Shown here: positions 33,759 through 44,462 of the stretch, in pieces
How the letters are laid out: each line of letters starts with the position of its first letter
Numbering within the stretch: the stretch's first letter is position 1
Source of the DNA: Portulaca oleracea
Taxonomy: Eukaryota; Streptophyta; Magnoliopsida; Caryophyllales; Portulacaceae
Assembly (NCBI GenBank): GCA_029582165.1
Contig: CM055888.1
Location: 13,088,001-13,152,000, forward strand
DNA: 64,000 nucleotides
Reading direction: 5' to 3'
Made by a program: the position numbers and the translations under genes
The notes under the pieces: generated by a model
What the model was told of the DNA's origin: nothing
What the model saw: the letters and a program-made list of their open reading frames with translations, nothing else
Database searches by the model: none

Positions 33759-34059
33759 TTAATGTGGAACCATCTCAACCAAAAGCTTAAGCTGATGGTT
33801 GAAGCCCCAGGAATGTTTTATATTCTAACACGCCCCCTCACGCGAATGCCCTTTGGGCTTAAAGCGTGGATGCTGCAAAAGCGTTTGGTTGAGAGGGTTC
33901 CACATGATATCAGAGCCAGACCAATAAATAAGAGGTCTCAGGTTCGAATCTCAGCACCCCCATATTCATTTGCGCAAGGTGAAGAGGGCCTTTGCAGCAT
34001 CCACGCTTCACCTTCAACCATCAGCTTAAGCTTTTGGTTGAGATGGTTCCACACTTAAT
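33759..34059. repeat. 300-bp inverted-repeat element with tRNA-related core
   Basis: Outer arms of about 40 bp are inverted copies (GTGGAACCATCTCAACCAAA at left, TTTGGTTGAGATGGTTCCAC at right). An inner pair AGCGTGGATGCTGCAAAAGC / TTGCAGCATCCACGCTT is also inverted. The core has TGATATCAGAGCC (33904-33916), like the initiator-Met tRNA 3' complement used as a retrotransposon primer site, and GGTTCGAATCTC (33941-33952), like a tRNA B-box. CTAACACGCCCCCTCACGC lies before it. It could be a TRIM or SINE derivative. No intact tRNA fold is present. Confidence 0.6.
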
Positions 34060-34184
34060 CTACCTATTAGGCTTACAAAGTCCACACCTAGATTTTACCT
34101 TATTATTAACTTTATCTAAACTTAAATTTAATATGAATTTAAATATGTCTGAATTATCCAATTTAATATCATTAGGAAAAAATC

Positions 34185-34411
34185 AGGTCTTGTTCTTTTA
34201 TACAACTGGTTGCAGTTGGTTGCGGTGCGGAGGGGAAGAAATGTGGTAGATTGTGGTGGGTTGGGAAAAGTTGTGGTGGATTGTGAAATCTTTAATTAGA
34301 AAAAGTGAGATTAAAATTTTTATATTAAGACGGTAGATTGTGGTGGGTTGCGGTGAATTGTGGTGCGGTGTGGAACCACAACCAACTAGTCGCATAAAAG
34401 AATGGGGCCTT
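34185..34411. mobile_element. 227-bp MITE, TTGTGG/GGTTG-rich
   Basis: TIRs AGGTCTTGTTCTTTTATACA and, as complement of the right end, AGGCCCCATTCTTTTATGCG, continuing through ACTGGTTG/ACTAGTTG. The interior is rich in GTGGATTGTGGTGGGTTG words. The GTTCTTTT-type terminus resembles the MITE at 25109-25272. Confidence 0.8.
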
Positions 34412-35524
34412 AGATAATCCGATATCAATGTTTTGTTCGATTATTGACATTGGCGAACCTAAAGTTAACATGAATATAAATTTTGCTCGCGGTGATCAAA
34501 TTACACCCTTATAATTATAGTAATCAGTATTCAACGGTTTATTAAATTAAAGGTGACTGTTAATCTTAAGTTAGGATTTACTTTTTTCAATTTACCATAA
34601 CTACTAACCATTAATATCAATCAACAATATCCAAGATCATTGATCAATACTTTTCCATTTTTTTATCTGTCATTCACGTTTTTTAAATTTCATTTTTAAT
34701 CAACAATTTCTTCCATAGTATTTTTATAAAAAAAATACGATATTATACTTTTTCAATAGTACTTTTTATTACGAATTGAATGATATCAATTTTGTTTGAT
34801 AAATCATTAAACAAATTAAGATATACTTAACGGTCAAAGTTTTTAATACAATTACATAAGTATATAACACTTAAATAAAAACGGAGTACTAGTGAATAAT
34901 TTAACTATGAATCAACACTAATAAACATATGTAACCATTAATTAGCACCCACCATCTATAATCAACATTGATGATGAAGGCTCATTAACATTTGTCAATT
35001 AATTACTGGAGTTTTAATTAATAAAAACTTGCATGTACATACAAATTTTCTTAGTATTCTCCTGTATTTTATATTTTCAGTGAAATAAAAGGGTGACAAT
35101 AACAAAAACGAAGGTGAAATCTTTAATAATATCAAGCATCTCTGGGATAACATTTTAAACTCAGTATGTGAAGAGTGATTGATTATTAAGAGATTATATA
35201 TTTTAGGTTGTGATGGATAATAATTAATTAAGAGGGGTAAGTAGGTTGTATCCTGTTATAAAAAGAAGAAAAAAGTAGGTTGTATCCTTTTTTTTGAAGG
35301 TTGCAATCATCTCACATCATACTGATCAGCTAACCAATGTCTTAGGCTTTTAATGGCTCAAGCACTTTCACTATGACATGGGCTGCTGGGTTAACTATTA
35401 GGCATAACACAATATTCAATCAATATTAGTTTTTGTTTTTTTTTTGGTTGGTATTACTCATTAACTTCAAAAATTAGAAAGAGTAGAAAAAGATATAAGT
35501 GGTTAACTTGTAGTTTAAAAGATA
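34412..35524. other. AT-rich intergenic DNA
   Basis: No gene was seen. A CGGAGTACTAG motif near 34880 resembles a worn Stowaway end but has no clear partner. Confidence 0.4.
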
Positions 35525-35757
35525 CTCCCTCCATTTTTATTATTTATCTATCCCTAAACTGATCATCAATATCTTAATTTATATAATACTCCGTAATTCA
35601 TCATACAAAATTGATGTCATTGACTTCATCATAAAAAATAGTATTAAAAAAAGTATAATATTATATTTTTTTAATAAAAGTTTTATATTAAAAATTATTA
35701 ATTAAAAATTGACATTAAAAACAGTAAATAACAAATAAAAAAGAATGGAAGGAATAG
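35525..35757. mobile_element. Stowaway-like MITE (233 bp)
   Basis: Starts CTCCCTCCATTTTTATTATT, ends AAGAATGGAAGGAATAG, and is flanked by TA on both sides (35523-35524 and 35758-35759), as expected for Tc1/mariner-type MITEs. The interior is AT-rich. Confidence 0.7.
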
Positions 35758-35865
35758 TAGCAAACACTAGTTAGAGAAAGGTACGGTCGAATCAATTATG
35801 CTTAGTTCCTTTATTTGGAGTTGAAGTTGAATACTAAGAATTTTACTATTTCATTTTATGAAGTA

Positions 35866-36073
35866 TTTTCTCCGCTTCATATTAATAATTATACCAATGT
35901 TTTTTTACTGATAATTTTTTAGAGCATATTTTATCAAAAAGTTACCGAATTATATTCTCATGATAATATTTTTTATTATAAATCTAATGATAGTACTTTC
36001 ATATACTAAAATATTATATATATTGAAAAATTAGTAATGTCAAAGAACAATTAATATGAAACAAAGGGAGCAG
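35866..36073. mobile_element. Second Stowaway-like MITE (208 bp)
   Basis: Left end TTTTCTCCGCTTCATATTAA and right end TTAATATGAAACAAAGGGAG are inverted copies, with TA at 35864-35865 and 36074-36075. Confidence 0.75.
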
Positions 36074-36229
36074 TAGCTTTACAATTTTGATTAGAACAAC
36101 ATACTGACTAGTGTAATATGGGTGTTTTTCTTCCTTGGATAATATATAGCATACTTCTTTACGGAATTAGATCCATTTTCAGCAATGTCCTATAAGGTTT
36201 TAGAAAATTAGACAATACGGAATAACAAA

Positions 36230-37562
36230 AAATTGCTGGGAGGTGTCACGCATTTTTAACAACTGACTAGAAGGGGACCACATCTTCAAAGAACTGATTG
36301 TTGGGTGATTTTTTGACCATTTTTACTGAATTCCGACGACATATTTATGAAAAGACAGAAATACCCCTATGTTTTATCAAACAATTGCTGGGAGGCGCCA
36401 TACATTTCTAAAAACTGACTGGACGGGGACAACTTTTTCCAGACCTCTTCTCTGTACTCTCTCATCTCCCAAATATCAATACAACTCAACCAATCAAAAC
36501 CAATAAACAAACTAATTTCTTCTCCTTCTTCTTCATTCGTCCACCACCCGACCACCAGCACAGGCACCAGTCCAACCGCCAACAACGCCATCATCACTCA
36601 ATCCGGCACTCAGCCACCACAGAGAACCACCACGACTATTTCAAATCAAACCACAATCTAAATTTGACACAACCACGCACAAAACCCACCCTCTCTTCAT
36701 TCCATCAGCATGTCAATTTCTCAATCTGTTGTTTTTTTTGTTTTTGTTTTTGGGTCTTAACTCAACCTATCAAGACCTAATTAATATCAAGCAAGCAAGG
36801 AGAGAGAAGGAGGAAGGGCGTCAGGTGCGACGTTAGGCTGTCGTGGGTTTAGGCGTTGGTTAACATAGGCCGCTGGCAGCGGCCTCGGCAGCAGCTGTGG
36901 GTCTGGTCACGCGAAATAGAGGAGAAACAAGGATGGTTCAGGATTGAGTTTGGGTGGTTATGGGTGTTTTTGGGTGGCTGGAGTTGCTTTTTCTAGTGAT
37001 ATTTGGGATGCAAAAATGGAGTCTGATTGGTGGTTATGATGTGAGTGTTGAATTCAATTTGAAACATGGAATGAGAAGAGGAATTAGTGCATGGTTGTGT
37101 CAAAATTAGATTGAGGTTTGATTTAAAATGGTCATTGTTGTTCTCGATGGTGGCTGAGCGCTGAAGTAGTTGTGGCGTTGGTGGTGGTTGGACTGGTGGT
37201 AGTGGTGGTGGTCGGGTGGTGGACGAACGAAGAAAAATATGAGTTTGTTTATGGTTTTGATGGGTTGACTTGTATTAATATTATATTTGGAGGAGGAGAG
37301 AGAAAGTGAAGAGAAGAGATGTGAAAAAGGTTGTCCCCGTTCAATCAGTTTTTAGAAATGTATGGCACCTCCTAGCAATTGTTTGATAAGGGTATTTCTG
37401 TCTTTTCATATATACATCATCGGAATTAAGTCAAAATGGTCGGAAAATCACCCAGCAGCCAGTTCTTTGAAGATGTGGTCCCCTTCGAGTGTATTAAAAA
37501 AATGTGGTCCCCTTCTAGACTTTTAGTCAATTGTTAGAAATGTGTGACACCTCCCAGCAATA
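36230..37562. mobile_element. 1.33-kb foldback / long-TIR (MULE-like) element
   Basis: Left arm about 36230-36725 and right arm about 37005-37562 are diverged inverted copies. The ends read ATTGCTGGGAGGTGTCACGC / GTGTGACACCTCCCAGCAAT. Matching inner landmarks are GGACCACATCTTCAAAGAAC / TTCTTTGAAGATGTGGTCC and TCGTCCACCACCCGACCACC / GGTGGTCGGGTGGTGGACGA. The end motif also recurs inside each arm (near 36385 and 37360). The right arm has a local duplication of ATGTGGTCCCCTTC. The loop of about 280 bp has no coding content. The long arms suggest a Mutator-type non-autonomous element; the 9-bp target duplication was not identified. Confidence 0.8.
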
Positions 37563-37750
37563 TTTTGTAAGGAATAGAGGTATAGTTATGAAGAACTATA
37601 CAATCAATAAAACATGCATTATATTCTTACATTATTGATATCACAACATAATCCAATAGAATCTTGAAAATGCGATGTTTGAGATTTTTATACATCATGT
37701 TAGTCGCGTTATACTTTAAAGAAAAACACTTCGAGAGAAATTGGGAACTA

Positions 37751-37826
37751 TTTGAAACAAATCTTAACTCAAACGACAAAACCTAAATTTTGAAACAAAT
37801 CTTAACTCAAACGACAAAACCTAAAT
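37751..37826. repeat. Tandem duplication, 2 x 38 bp
   Basis: The unit TTTGAAACAAATCTTAACTC...ACGACAAAACCTAAAT occurs twice head to tail without mismatch by eye. Confidence 0.9.
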
Positions 37827-38189
37827 TAGCATATAAGGATTCCTATGTTATCCAGAAACCATCTAATTAGTTATGCCCCCTTCTTACATACAATCATAAC
37901 TGTACTTGATTTTATGATTGATAGAAGTGACCATAAATTAGCATATTAGGTTGGGTACTAGACTACTAGTGGGCAAAGGAAAAACAAAAAAATTAGAGAA
38001 TAGACGATCTAATAAGACAGAGATACAAAGAGATGAGGGTATTGTGATTATTTGTGCAATAACTGTATCCTCCAAGTAGTTATTGCATTAGCAAGATAAT
38101 CTCAAAATTAGTTTTAAAATCGAGTAGTCGATTTGTTGATTATTTGCGCCACATGTGTTGAAGATGATCATTCACTTCAACAAGATGAG

Positions 38190-38700
38190 CTGGCTGGGCT
38201 TTCCTTTTGACCCTACCTCGACTGTTGACATCAGCTTATGCCTTTTGATTAGACAACTCACTCCTAGTGCCAAGCTAACTAACTAGGATTCGTGAAAAGA
38301 GAAAGAGGCGGTTGAACATTGCAGAAGGGAAGAAAGCCTATTCGCTAACATACTCATCTGGAAGAGCAGATCCAAGACGGAGTTATAATCATATAGACAT
38401 GAACTGACCCACTGTGGAAAAGACCTGAGCTCGTTACACGATGGATTCCAGTCTTTCACGATGAATTACATCAGGCAAGGGCATGATTATAGCTTGTTGA
38501 AGCTACAGGAGATGCTCATAGCGGCAGAGAAAGACTTGATTGCTTCTAACGAGGCTTACAAGATTGTTTCTAAGGTCAAGAAGGGAAGGCGCCTTAGGAG
38601 GTATGCTAAGTCAAGAAGGGTCTTGAAGATCATGAAGACTAGCGTAAGGCTGTTGCGCAGGTCTAAGATCTCCAGGAGAAGGCTTGCCCAGATTACCTGA
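38190..38700 (+). pseudogene. Copia gag relic
   Basis: GFPFDPTSTVDI near 38200-38235, then FTMNYIRQGHDYSLLKLQEML with IAAEKDL in the open frame 38461-38700. This matches the C-terminal half of copia gag proteins (LGFPFD..., FxMNYxxxxxxxSLxELxxML.AAE). The 38461 frame ends in a basic KKGRRLRRYAKSRR stretch, without a visible CCHC knuckle. Broken upstream. Confidence 0.65.
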
Positions 38701-39219
38701 CAGGCTTGGAGTATGAGAAATGAAGATTTCTTGAATCATGTACATATGTGATTGAATATATCCTTAATTTCACTACTTTTGGGTATTGGATACCAACTTA
38801 AATCTCACATTTATTGAAATGTACAGGATGGAAGCTGAAAAGTGGACGAGACAACAAGGATAGGAGTTGATCTTAGCATGAGAGACAATCAAGTACTTAC
38901 TAGTTTATGCTTTAAGATTCTAGTTCATCTTTTCCTTCCAAACGAGTACTTGAACTCAATAATTAGTCATTTTGTTCATGTAATCAATCAGAAGTTAGAT
39001 TTTTGTTTCGAGTTTTGCAATGGGTGCTTATTCCTTTTGAAATTGTAAAGCTGATACTTTAATTTATAAGGAATGAATCTATTATGATACTGGCATTTGT
39101 GGAATGACTGGTATATTTTGGATTAAGAGAAACATATTCATCATATTAAATGCAAAATAAGCTGATTGTATGACTCAAATCATCGTAATTTTGGTTTTCC
39201 GCTTAAAGTCATTTTAATT

Positions 39220-40035
39220 AGAACAAGCATCCATATGCTGCTTCGAGGAGCATTTTGGATGGGCTAGACTTTGAAACACTGGGTGTTTGCAAAGTGTATC
39301 TGATAGGGTAAATGACTCTATCATCTTTTCACTTGAATCGGTGAGTGGGATAGTAAAGGGTTTAGGGCTGGTACATATGAGATGTATTTGGCTATACCAG
39401 AGACTAGTACCAAAAGTGTGCGAGAATACTTCATTACCATGTATGACAATTCTAGTGGACATGGTTATGCCACTCAACGCGTCATGCTTTGGAATCCTTT
39501 AAAAGAGTTTAAAGCTTTCCTAAATGAAGTATGAGAACTGCTTGGTAAGATAAAATTAAAGCCCTTCAAGAGAGTTAAGGTGCTGGGATTTTGTACCGAG
39601 ATTTCGGTTTTTCATCGAAGAGATCGTGAAATCGTTTCACGAATCTCATTCCTTCAAGAACACGATGGTTGATGGTATGTCTGAAAAAGAAAGGAATCAT
39701 ACCCTACTGGTTAAGATATGATCGATGATTCTTGAGCCAAAAGTCTTAGGTTTGCTTTTCGGGGCACGTTCTTGATAATTGCCTATCTATTTTCTGACCT
39801 TTCCTATCTTCAAAGCTGTTACAAAGACACCATATGGGATATGGAGAGGAATTGTTCCTGGTTTGTTTGTTTTGATTTAAGGTTACGAGAATCATCAGTA
39901 GGTTTGATCTATTTCTTGCCTTGCACTCGTATCAAAAGTTGTTTCTTCATGGATTGTCCAAAAGAAACTAAAGGATGCATATTCTTTACTCGTTCTGAGG
40001 TTAAGTGTTTGAGACTCAAATTGCTTTCTCCTTAG
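39220..40035 (+). pseudogene. Copia integrase relic
   Basis: LDFETLGVCKVYLIG at 39264-39308 corresponds to the GAG-pre-integrase zinc region, where the second Cys pair is decayed. Further on come YFITMYDNSSGHGYAT (core, near 39430-39475), AVTKTPYGIWRG (near 39815-39850) and FFMDCPKETKGCIFFTRSE (near 39945-40000), which aligns with the conserved PKETKGYYFY stretch after the core. Frames shift at least four times. Confidence 0.65.
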
Positions 40036-41479
40036 AGATCGTGATTGTCTCTAAGTGAAAGAGTAGGAGAGATTTTATGAACTTGGTGAAGTTCATGAGC
40101 AACAAACTACTTCCCTATCTATTATATTCCACTACTCTCAACCCTTTTCTTTCTGATTGTCATAAAGTAAAGGATGAGACTTAAGTAGTCATGGATTAGT
40201 TGGATGGGGCTCAAGAAGTTGAGGACCGAACTTAATGGTTAAGGAACGGTTAAGTATATAACGAGTGGAAGAGTTCCTTTATTGACAAGCTTCAAAAGTC
40301 AGGATTCTTTCGATTGACTTAGAGTCATATTATTCCGAAATGGACACCATGTACCACAACCAAGTTTTGAACTTAGGGGTTTTTACTAGATGCGTGAGAG
40401 CCATCAGGAGATCAAGTGGATCATTATGGTAATGAATCGACATGGATGGTTAATTGGGTAGTTATGACGCTCTACTGCTTGTTAGTGATCTACATTCTTA
40501 GTGATGACTTTGAAATAAACCTTTAACCAGTAGTGGGCCCATAACCCACAGGTCCATTAGGATACTCCTAGTCATAACCACATAGTATAACTATGTCATA
40601 TGGCAGTAAGGGCAAAACTCTCTTTCTTGGATTTAATTCTAGAAACCGGGAGTGTGTGTGACACGTTCCAGAAGTTTTGAGGTGCCCAAACCTGTTGGGA
40701 AGGTCCATAAGCTGATAACGGTCATTTGGGATCGTCAGCAAGGGCAAGGAGTTAAAGATCAATGGTCAATCAAGTGATCAAAAGAGTTTGATCTTCTGAA
40801 GAATCCATATATTTTTGAAGTTGCAAGAAATTCAATGGGAGCATGGTTGTCCTGTTTGGTCTAGTATGTGGTGACATACTCCAACTTGAAAATAGCTTTC
40901 CTGGCCTGATGTTATAAGACTAAAGGTACATAGATTTTCAATTTTGAAAGGACCTCGATAATGCATAATGCAATCTTGGAGCTAAGGTCTATAGGGATAT
41001 ATCGATGTGTTTAATTATTTGAATTAAGCAACTTATGATGATAAGTCGTTGAAATAGTTCAGCAGAACTCCAAGAAGGGGGTTTGCCATAATGACATCAT
41101 TACATCACTTGGTATGGAAGGATGTAGTTGACATCCGAATCCCAAGAGTGGATGTGAAACCTAATATATTCTTTGGCAATAGGATCAGTTATGAATGCCA
41201 TTATGAGTATTGAGTTGTCGAAAGCAAAATATCTTGAGTCTGTAAAGTCAAGTTTCAATTAGATTGAAACGTTGGACTAAAGTGTTTAACATACTCAAGA
41301 GCGTAATAAAAACTAAAGAGATGTCTTTAGTTTTGTGGAAAGGACAAATGGAATATGTGTAAAGAGTTACACCGGTGCCTGACACATAACAGACAGTGAT
41401 GATTACCAGAAGCAGTTTGGTCACATCCAAAAGAAGATTGTAACTTGGAAGAGTTCCAAGTAGGAATCATCTTGGGGAA

Positions 41480-41760
41480 TCAATTTTAGTCTGAGTACAT
41501 CTCGGCTTGTTCTGCAAGCTGCCTTGGTGACTGTGTGGATGAAGGAGTTCATCGAAGGACTTGGCGCCTAGTGTTGCACAGCGGAAACTTGGTTTTCTTT
41601 TTAGGGGCCATTGCTCGAGCTAAACAGCCTAGGGCGCAGGCTAGATTCGCACATGCATGTCCCTTGGAAATCATATCACTCGAATGTTGTTCGAGATGAG
41701 TGATTAATAGATGTGCAAGGTTCATGATAACGTGAATATCACACACTAAACCCCTGTTGT
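41480..41760 (+). pseudogene. Copia RNase-H relic
   Basis: The segment reads SEYISACSASCLGDCVDEGV, then, across frameshifts, RRLDSHMHVPWKSYH and DVQGS, corresponding to the terminal RNase-H domain (AExIAxxxAxKEAVWIRxF ... HxRSKHIDIxYHxIR). Catalytic residues are largely lost. Confidence 0.5.
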
Positions 41761-42707
41761 TTAGAAATCGTAATGGTTATGCTTAACTTGACATAATGGT
41801 TATGTTAAGGCAATAGGTCATAAGACGCATTAGAGAATGCGCGTGATTTAATATTCTTGTATGAACAGTTCATGAGTTGTAATCGCATTGGAGAATGTGG
41901 CTAACTTGCTTCTCATGTTTGTATTGCCTCACAAGTTACAAATTGTTTTATTCATCAATAAGACTCTAATGGTACAATTCAATTAAGGCTTAGAATTGAA
42001 CGAACGTCCCAAAGGTTAGCTTGTTCCAAAATGGGAAGAACAGATGATGTCTGGTCTTATGGAGTCCCATTTGATGAAACTGGAAGTGTTAGACCTGGTC
42101 AAGTGTCGACCAAGTTCCTAATTGGATCATCATGTTGGTACAATGATGATTGCAAGCAATTAGCATGTGGGATTGATGTGATGATCGAGTTTCATGATCA
42201 GAGGGACATTGGATGTCAAGAGTCAATCATATGGGTAAAATATTGGAGAACATTTACTGAACTGACCCACAGCGAGAAATTCTTTAAATTATTGTAATGT
42301 CATGAGAATTCTCGCCAACTTAGAGAAATTCCTAAATCCTGAGTTTTTTACATTTCATACATGGTTTGTGATGACTTTGGAGCGCGCCTGAAACCTTTTC
42401 ATAAAAGGAGGTGAAGTGGGCGGTGTCCGGGTTATTTTTGATCGTGTAGTGATTTGTATTTGAGCAAGACGACATTGTCCATCCTCTGAGGGTTACATGT
42501 TTCATAGGCCACTCGATGAGCTTAGACTGGAAAGTGCTTGGCCAAGCCTGGACGGATCAACAGTTGATCATTTGTTTTCAAGTCTAACTTGAAGATCGAG
42601 AAACATTCGGGCTAAATAAGGATGACTTGGACTTACCTTATGAATTCGAGGCATTAAAGTGACAAGGGAATTTTGTATTTTGAACACTTGTACGACAAGT
42701 AGGAGAT

Positions 42708-43668
42708 TGTTGGGAGTGTCCCGACAATGTTCAAATACAACCGAGTACTCAAGCCAACGTGACACGGAGGTTGACGTCTTTGCTAGAGGATCTCTCAACC
42801 GGTGATTGAACAATTCAATCACAACCATGCCAGTTGGTCCCACAAGGTCACACAAGCTAGTACCCTAAGGCAAAAGTATGTTAGAAATAGGGCTGGATCA
42901 ATAAAGTATTGAACTGGAGACGTTAGAAAATCCCTAGGGGTGAAAAGGAAGCACCACGGAGGGTGGCAAGGGCCACCACCGTCCGTGGTGCACCACCACG
43001 GTCCATGATGCTCTCCTGGGAAGCAGATTCTGAATCTGCACCTCACCACGGTCCGTGGTCATTCCCAGGAGGCGCGTCCTACATCGGAAATGAATCCTTC
43101 ATTTCCCCTCCCTCACCCCTATAAAAGGGTGTCCCTTTAGGATGGAAAACCTTGTCTTTCCATCCCAAGTGACCATTTAAAATGCTAGTCTCTTAATTTG
43201 ATATTTAAGGGATACCGGGGAAAGAAAGTCCCCTGTTTTAGGAGTCTCGGGGTGATTCCTGGGAAACCGCCCTAAGGAAGGAAGGACTGGCCGTATAGGA
43301 TACGGTCAAACATACTCTTTTGACCTTGGTTTGACCGGGGTTGAAACGGTCTACCAGTTGCATCGAAAGGTGATGCGTAGACCTTTTGTGGAGGATTCCT
43401 ATTTTGGAATCTTCTACTCGGAGTCCCTTTGGAGTCCGGAGTTTTCAAGAGTATAAGGCCAGCCGAGGCGATCGTTTTAAGAGACACGAGGTAATACTAA
43501 GGCCTTGCTATTTCAATTCTGTTATTTATTTTTGGGTTAGATTAGTTTAAATTAGGTGGGAATCCTAATAGTTAGGATTCCTATTCTGCCCCTAATCGGG
43601 GTTGTCCCGATTAGATCGGGTCCACCTCTTCTTGTGGCCTAGATAGGTCTAAACCACCAAACCCAACA
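42708..43668 (+). repeat. 961-bp copia 3' LTR
   Basis: Begins TGTTGGGAGTGTCC, directly after the polypurine-type CAAGTAGGAGAT (42696-42707), and ends CCCAACA, giving the inverted terminal TGTTGGG/CCCAACA. A TATA-like CTATAAAAGG lies at 43119-43128. Several ACCACGGTCCGTGGT-type palindromic words lie at 42950-43060. The downstream flank is GTATA. Confidence 0.85.
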
Positions 43669-44396
43669 GTATATAAGTATAGAAAATATCTTTTTTATAC
43701 CTTTTGGATATGAACATAAATGTGGGTGATCAAACAGAAAATGAGTATGAATGCAGTAATTATACTGCTAGCCCTGCTTCCATTTGTAACTCTAATAGCA
43801 ACACTAATTTAACTTGAACAATATTTACAAGTAATATGAAGCCTCTATTATAAAATTTTATCGGTTATTCAAAGCCTATGATAGGTTAAGAAGCTCGCAT
43901 CAAAAAGTTGTAACATTCTACAAGATACAACAACTAAATGACAATAATGAAAACCAACATAGTCATCCAAGTACATAGCCTCATAAGGACCAATCACCGA
44001 TACAAAAACAATAATGATTAAAGCTGATAGTCACCTTTCACCGTATCAGTTATTGATCAGCTCCCACAAAACAATCTTGCGATCTTCAAGACAAAATCTT
44101 ACTTGCATTCCCTTCTCTTTGTGATTTTTTCTTAAAATGTTTCACTATTGCCTCATTGTCGATAATTACCTAACACTCGCCTACATCGTGGCTCATCATT
44201 ATGCTTCTGTGTGCTTCCTTTTCCAGGCTATCCTACATACTTTTATTAGAATCTTGCAAAGTATTTGTGTCATTCAATGTATTTTCTAGAATGTCCATGC
44301 GTCATTAGTTTATTTTTCCTTTCCACCTTTTTTTGGGCCACAGTTCTAGATGACTTGACCTTACAATTAGTTTATTTAATCAAGTGAACCTATATT

Positions 44397-44428
<32 letters not shown>

Positions 44429-44462
44429 TTTCTCTCTTTTTCAGGATGTTTGAATGTGAGGG
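43669..44462. other. Intergenic DNA with a (CA)n microsatellite
   Basis: No gene was seen. (CA)n spans about 44400-44428. The last five bases, GAGGG (44458-44462), are the target duplication of the next element. Confidence 0.6.

Larger units (their letters stand above)
38150..43668 (+). mobile_element. Decayed Ty1/copia retrotransposon with 3' LTR
   Basis: Landmarks run in the Ty1/copia order: gag, GAG-pre-integrase, integrase, RNase H, polypurine tract and 3' LTR. All are interrupted by many stops and frameshifts. No 5' LTR or primer-binding site was found upstream of 38150, so the 5' part is deleted or unrecognisable. Reverse-transcriptase motifs between 40500 and 41450 are too worn to name individually. 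Confidence 0.8.

Noticed and set aside
33899..33960. A possible tRNA gene
   Set aside because: Has a B-box-like and a primer-site-like motif but no complete cloverleaf or anticodon arm; it lies within an inverted-repeat element.
34880..34892. Possible Stowaway end (CGGAGTACTAG)
   Set aside because: No matching opposite terminus or TA-flanked partner located.
42031..42297. 88-codon open frame before the copia LTR
   Set aside because: Lies between the RNase-H relic and the 3' LTR; no domain recognised, probably worn element interior.
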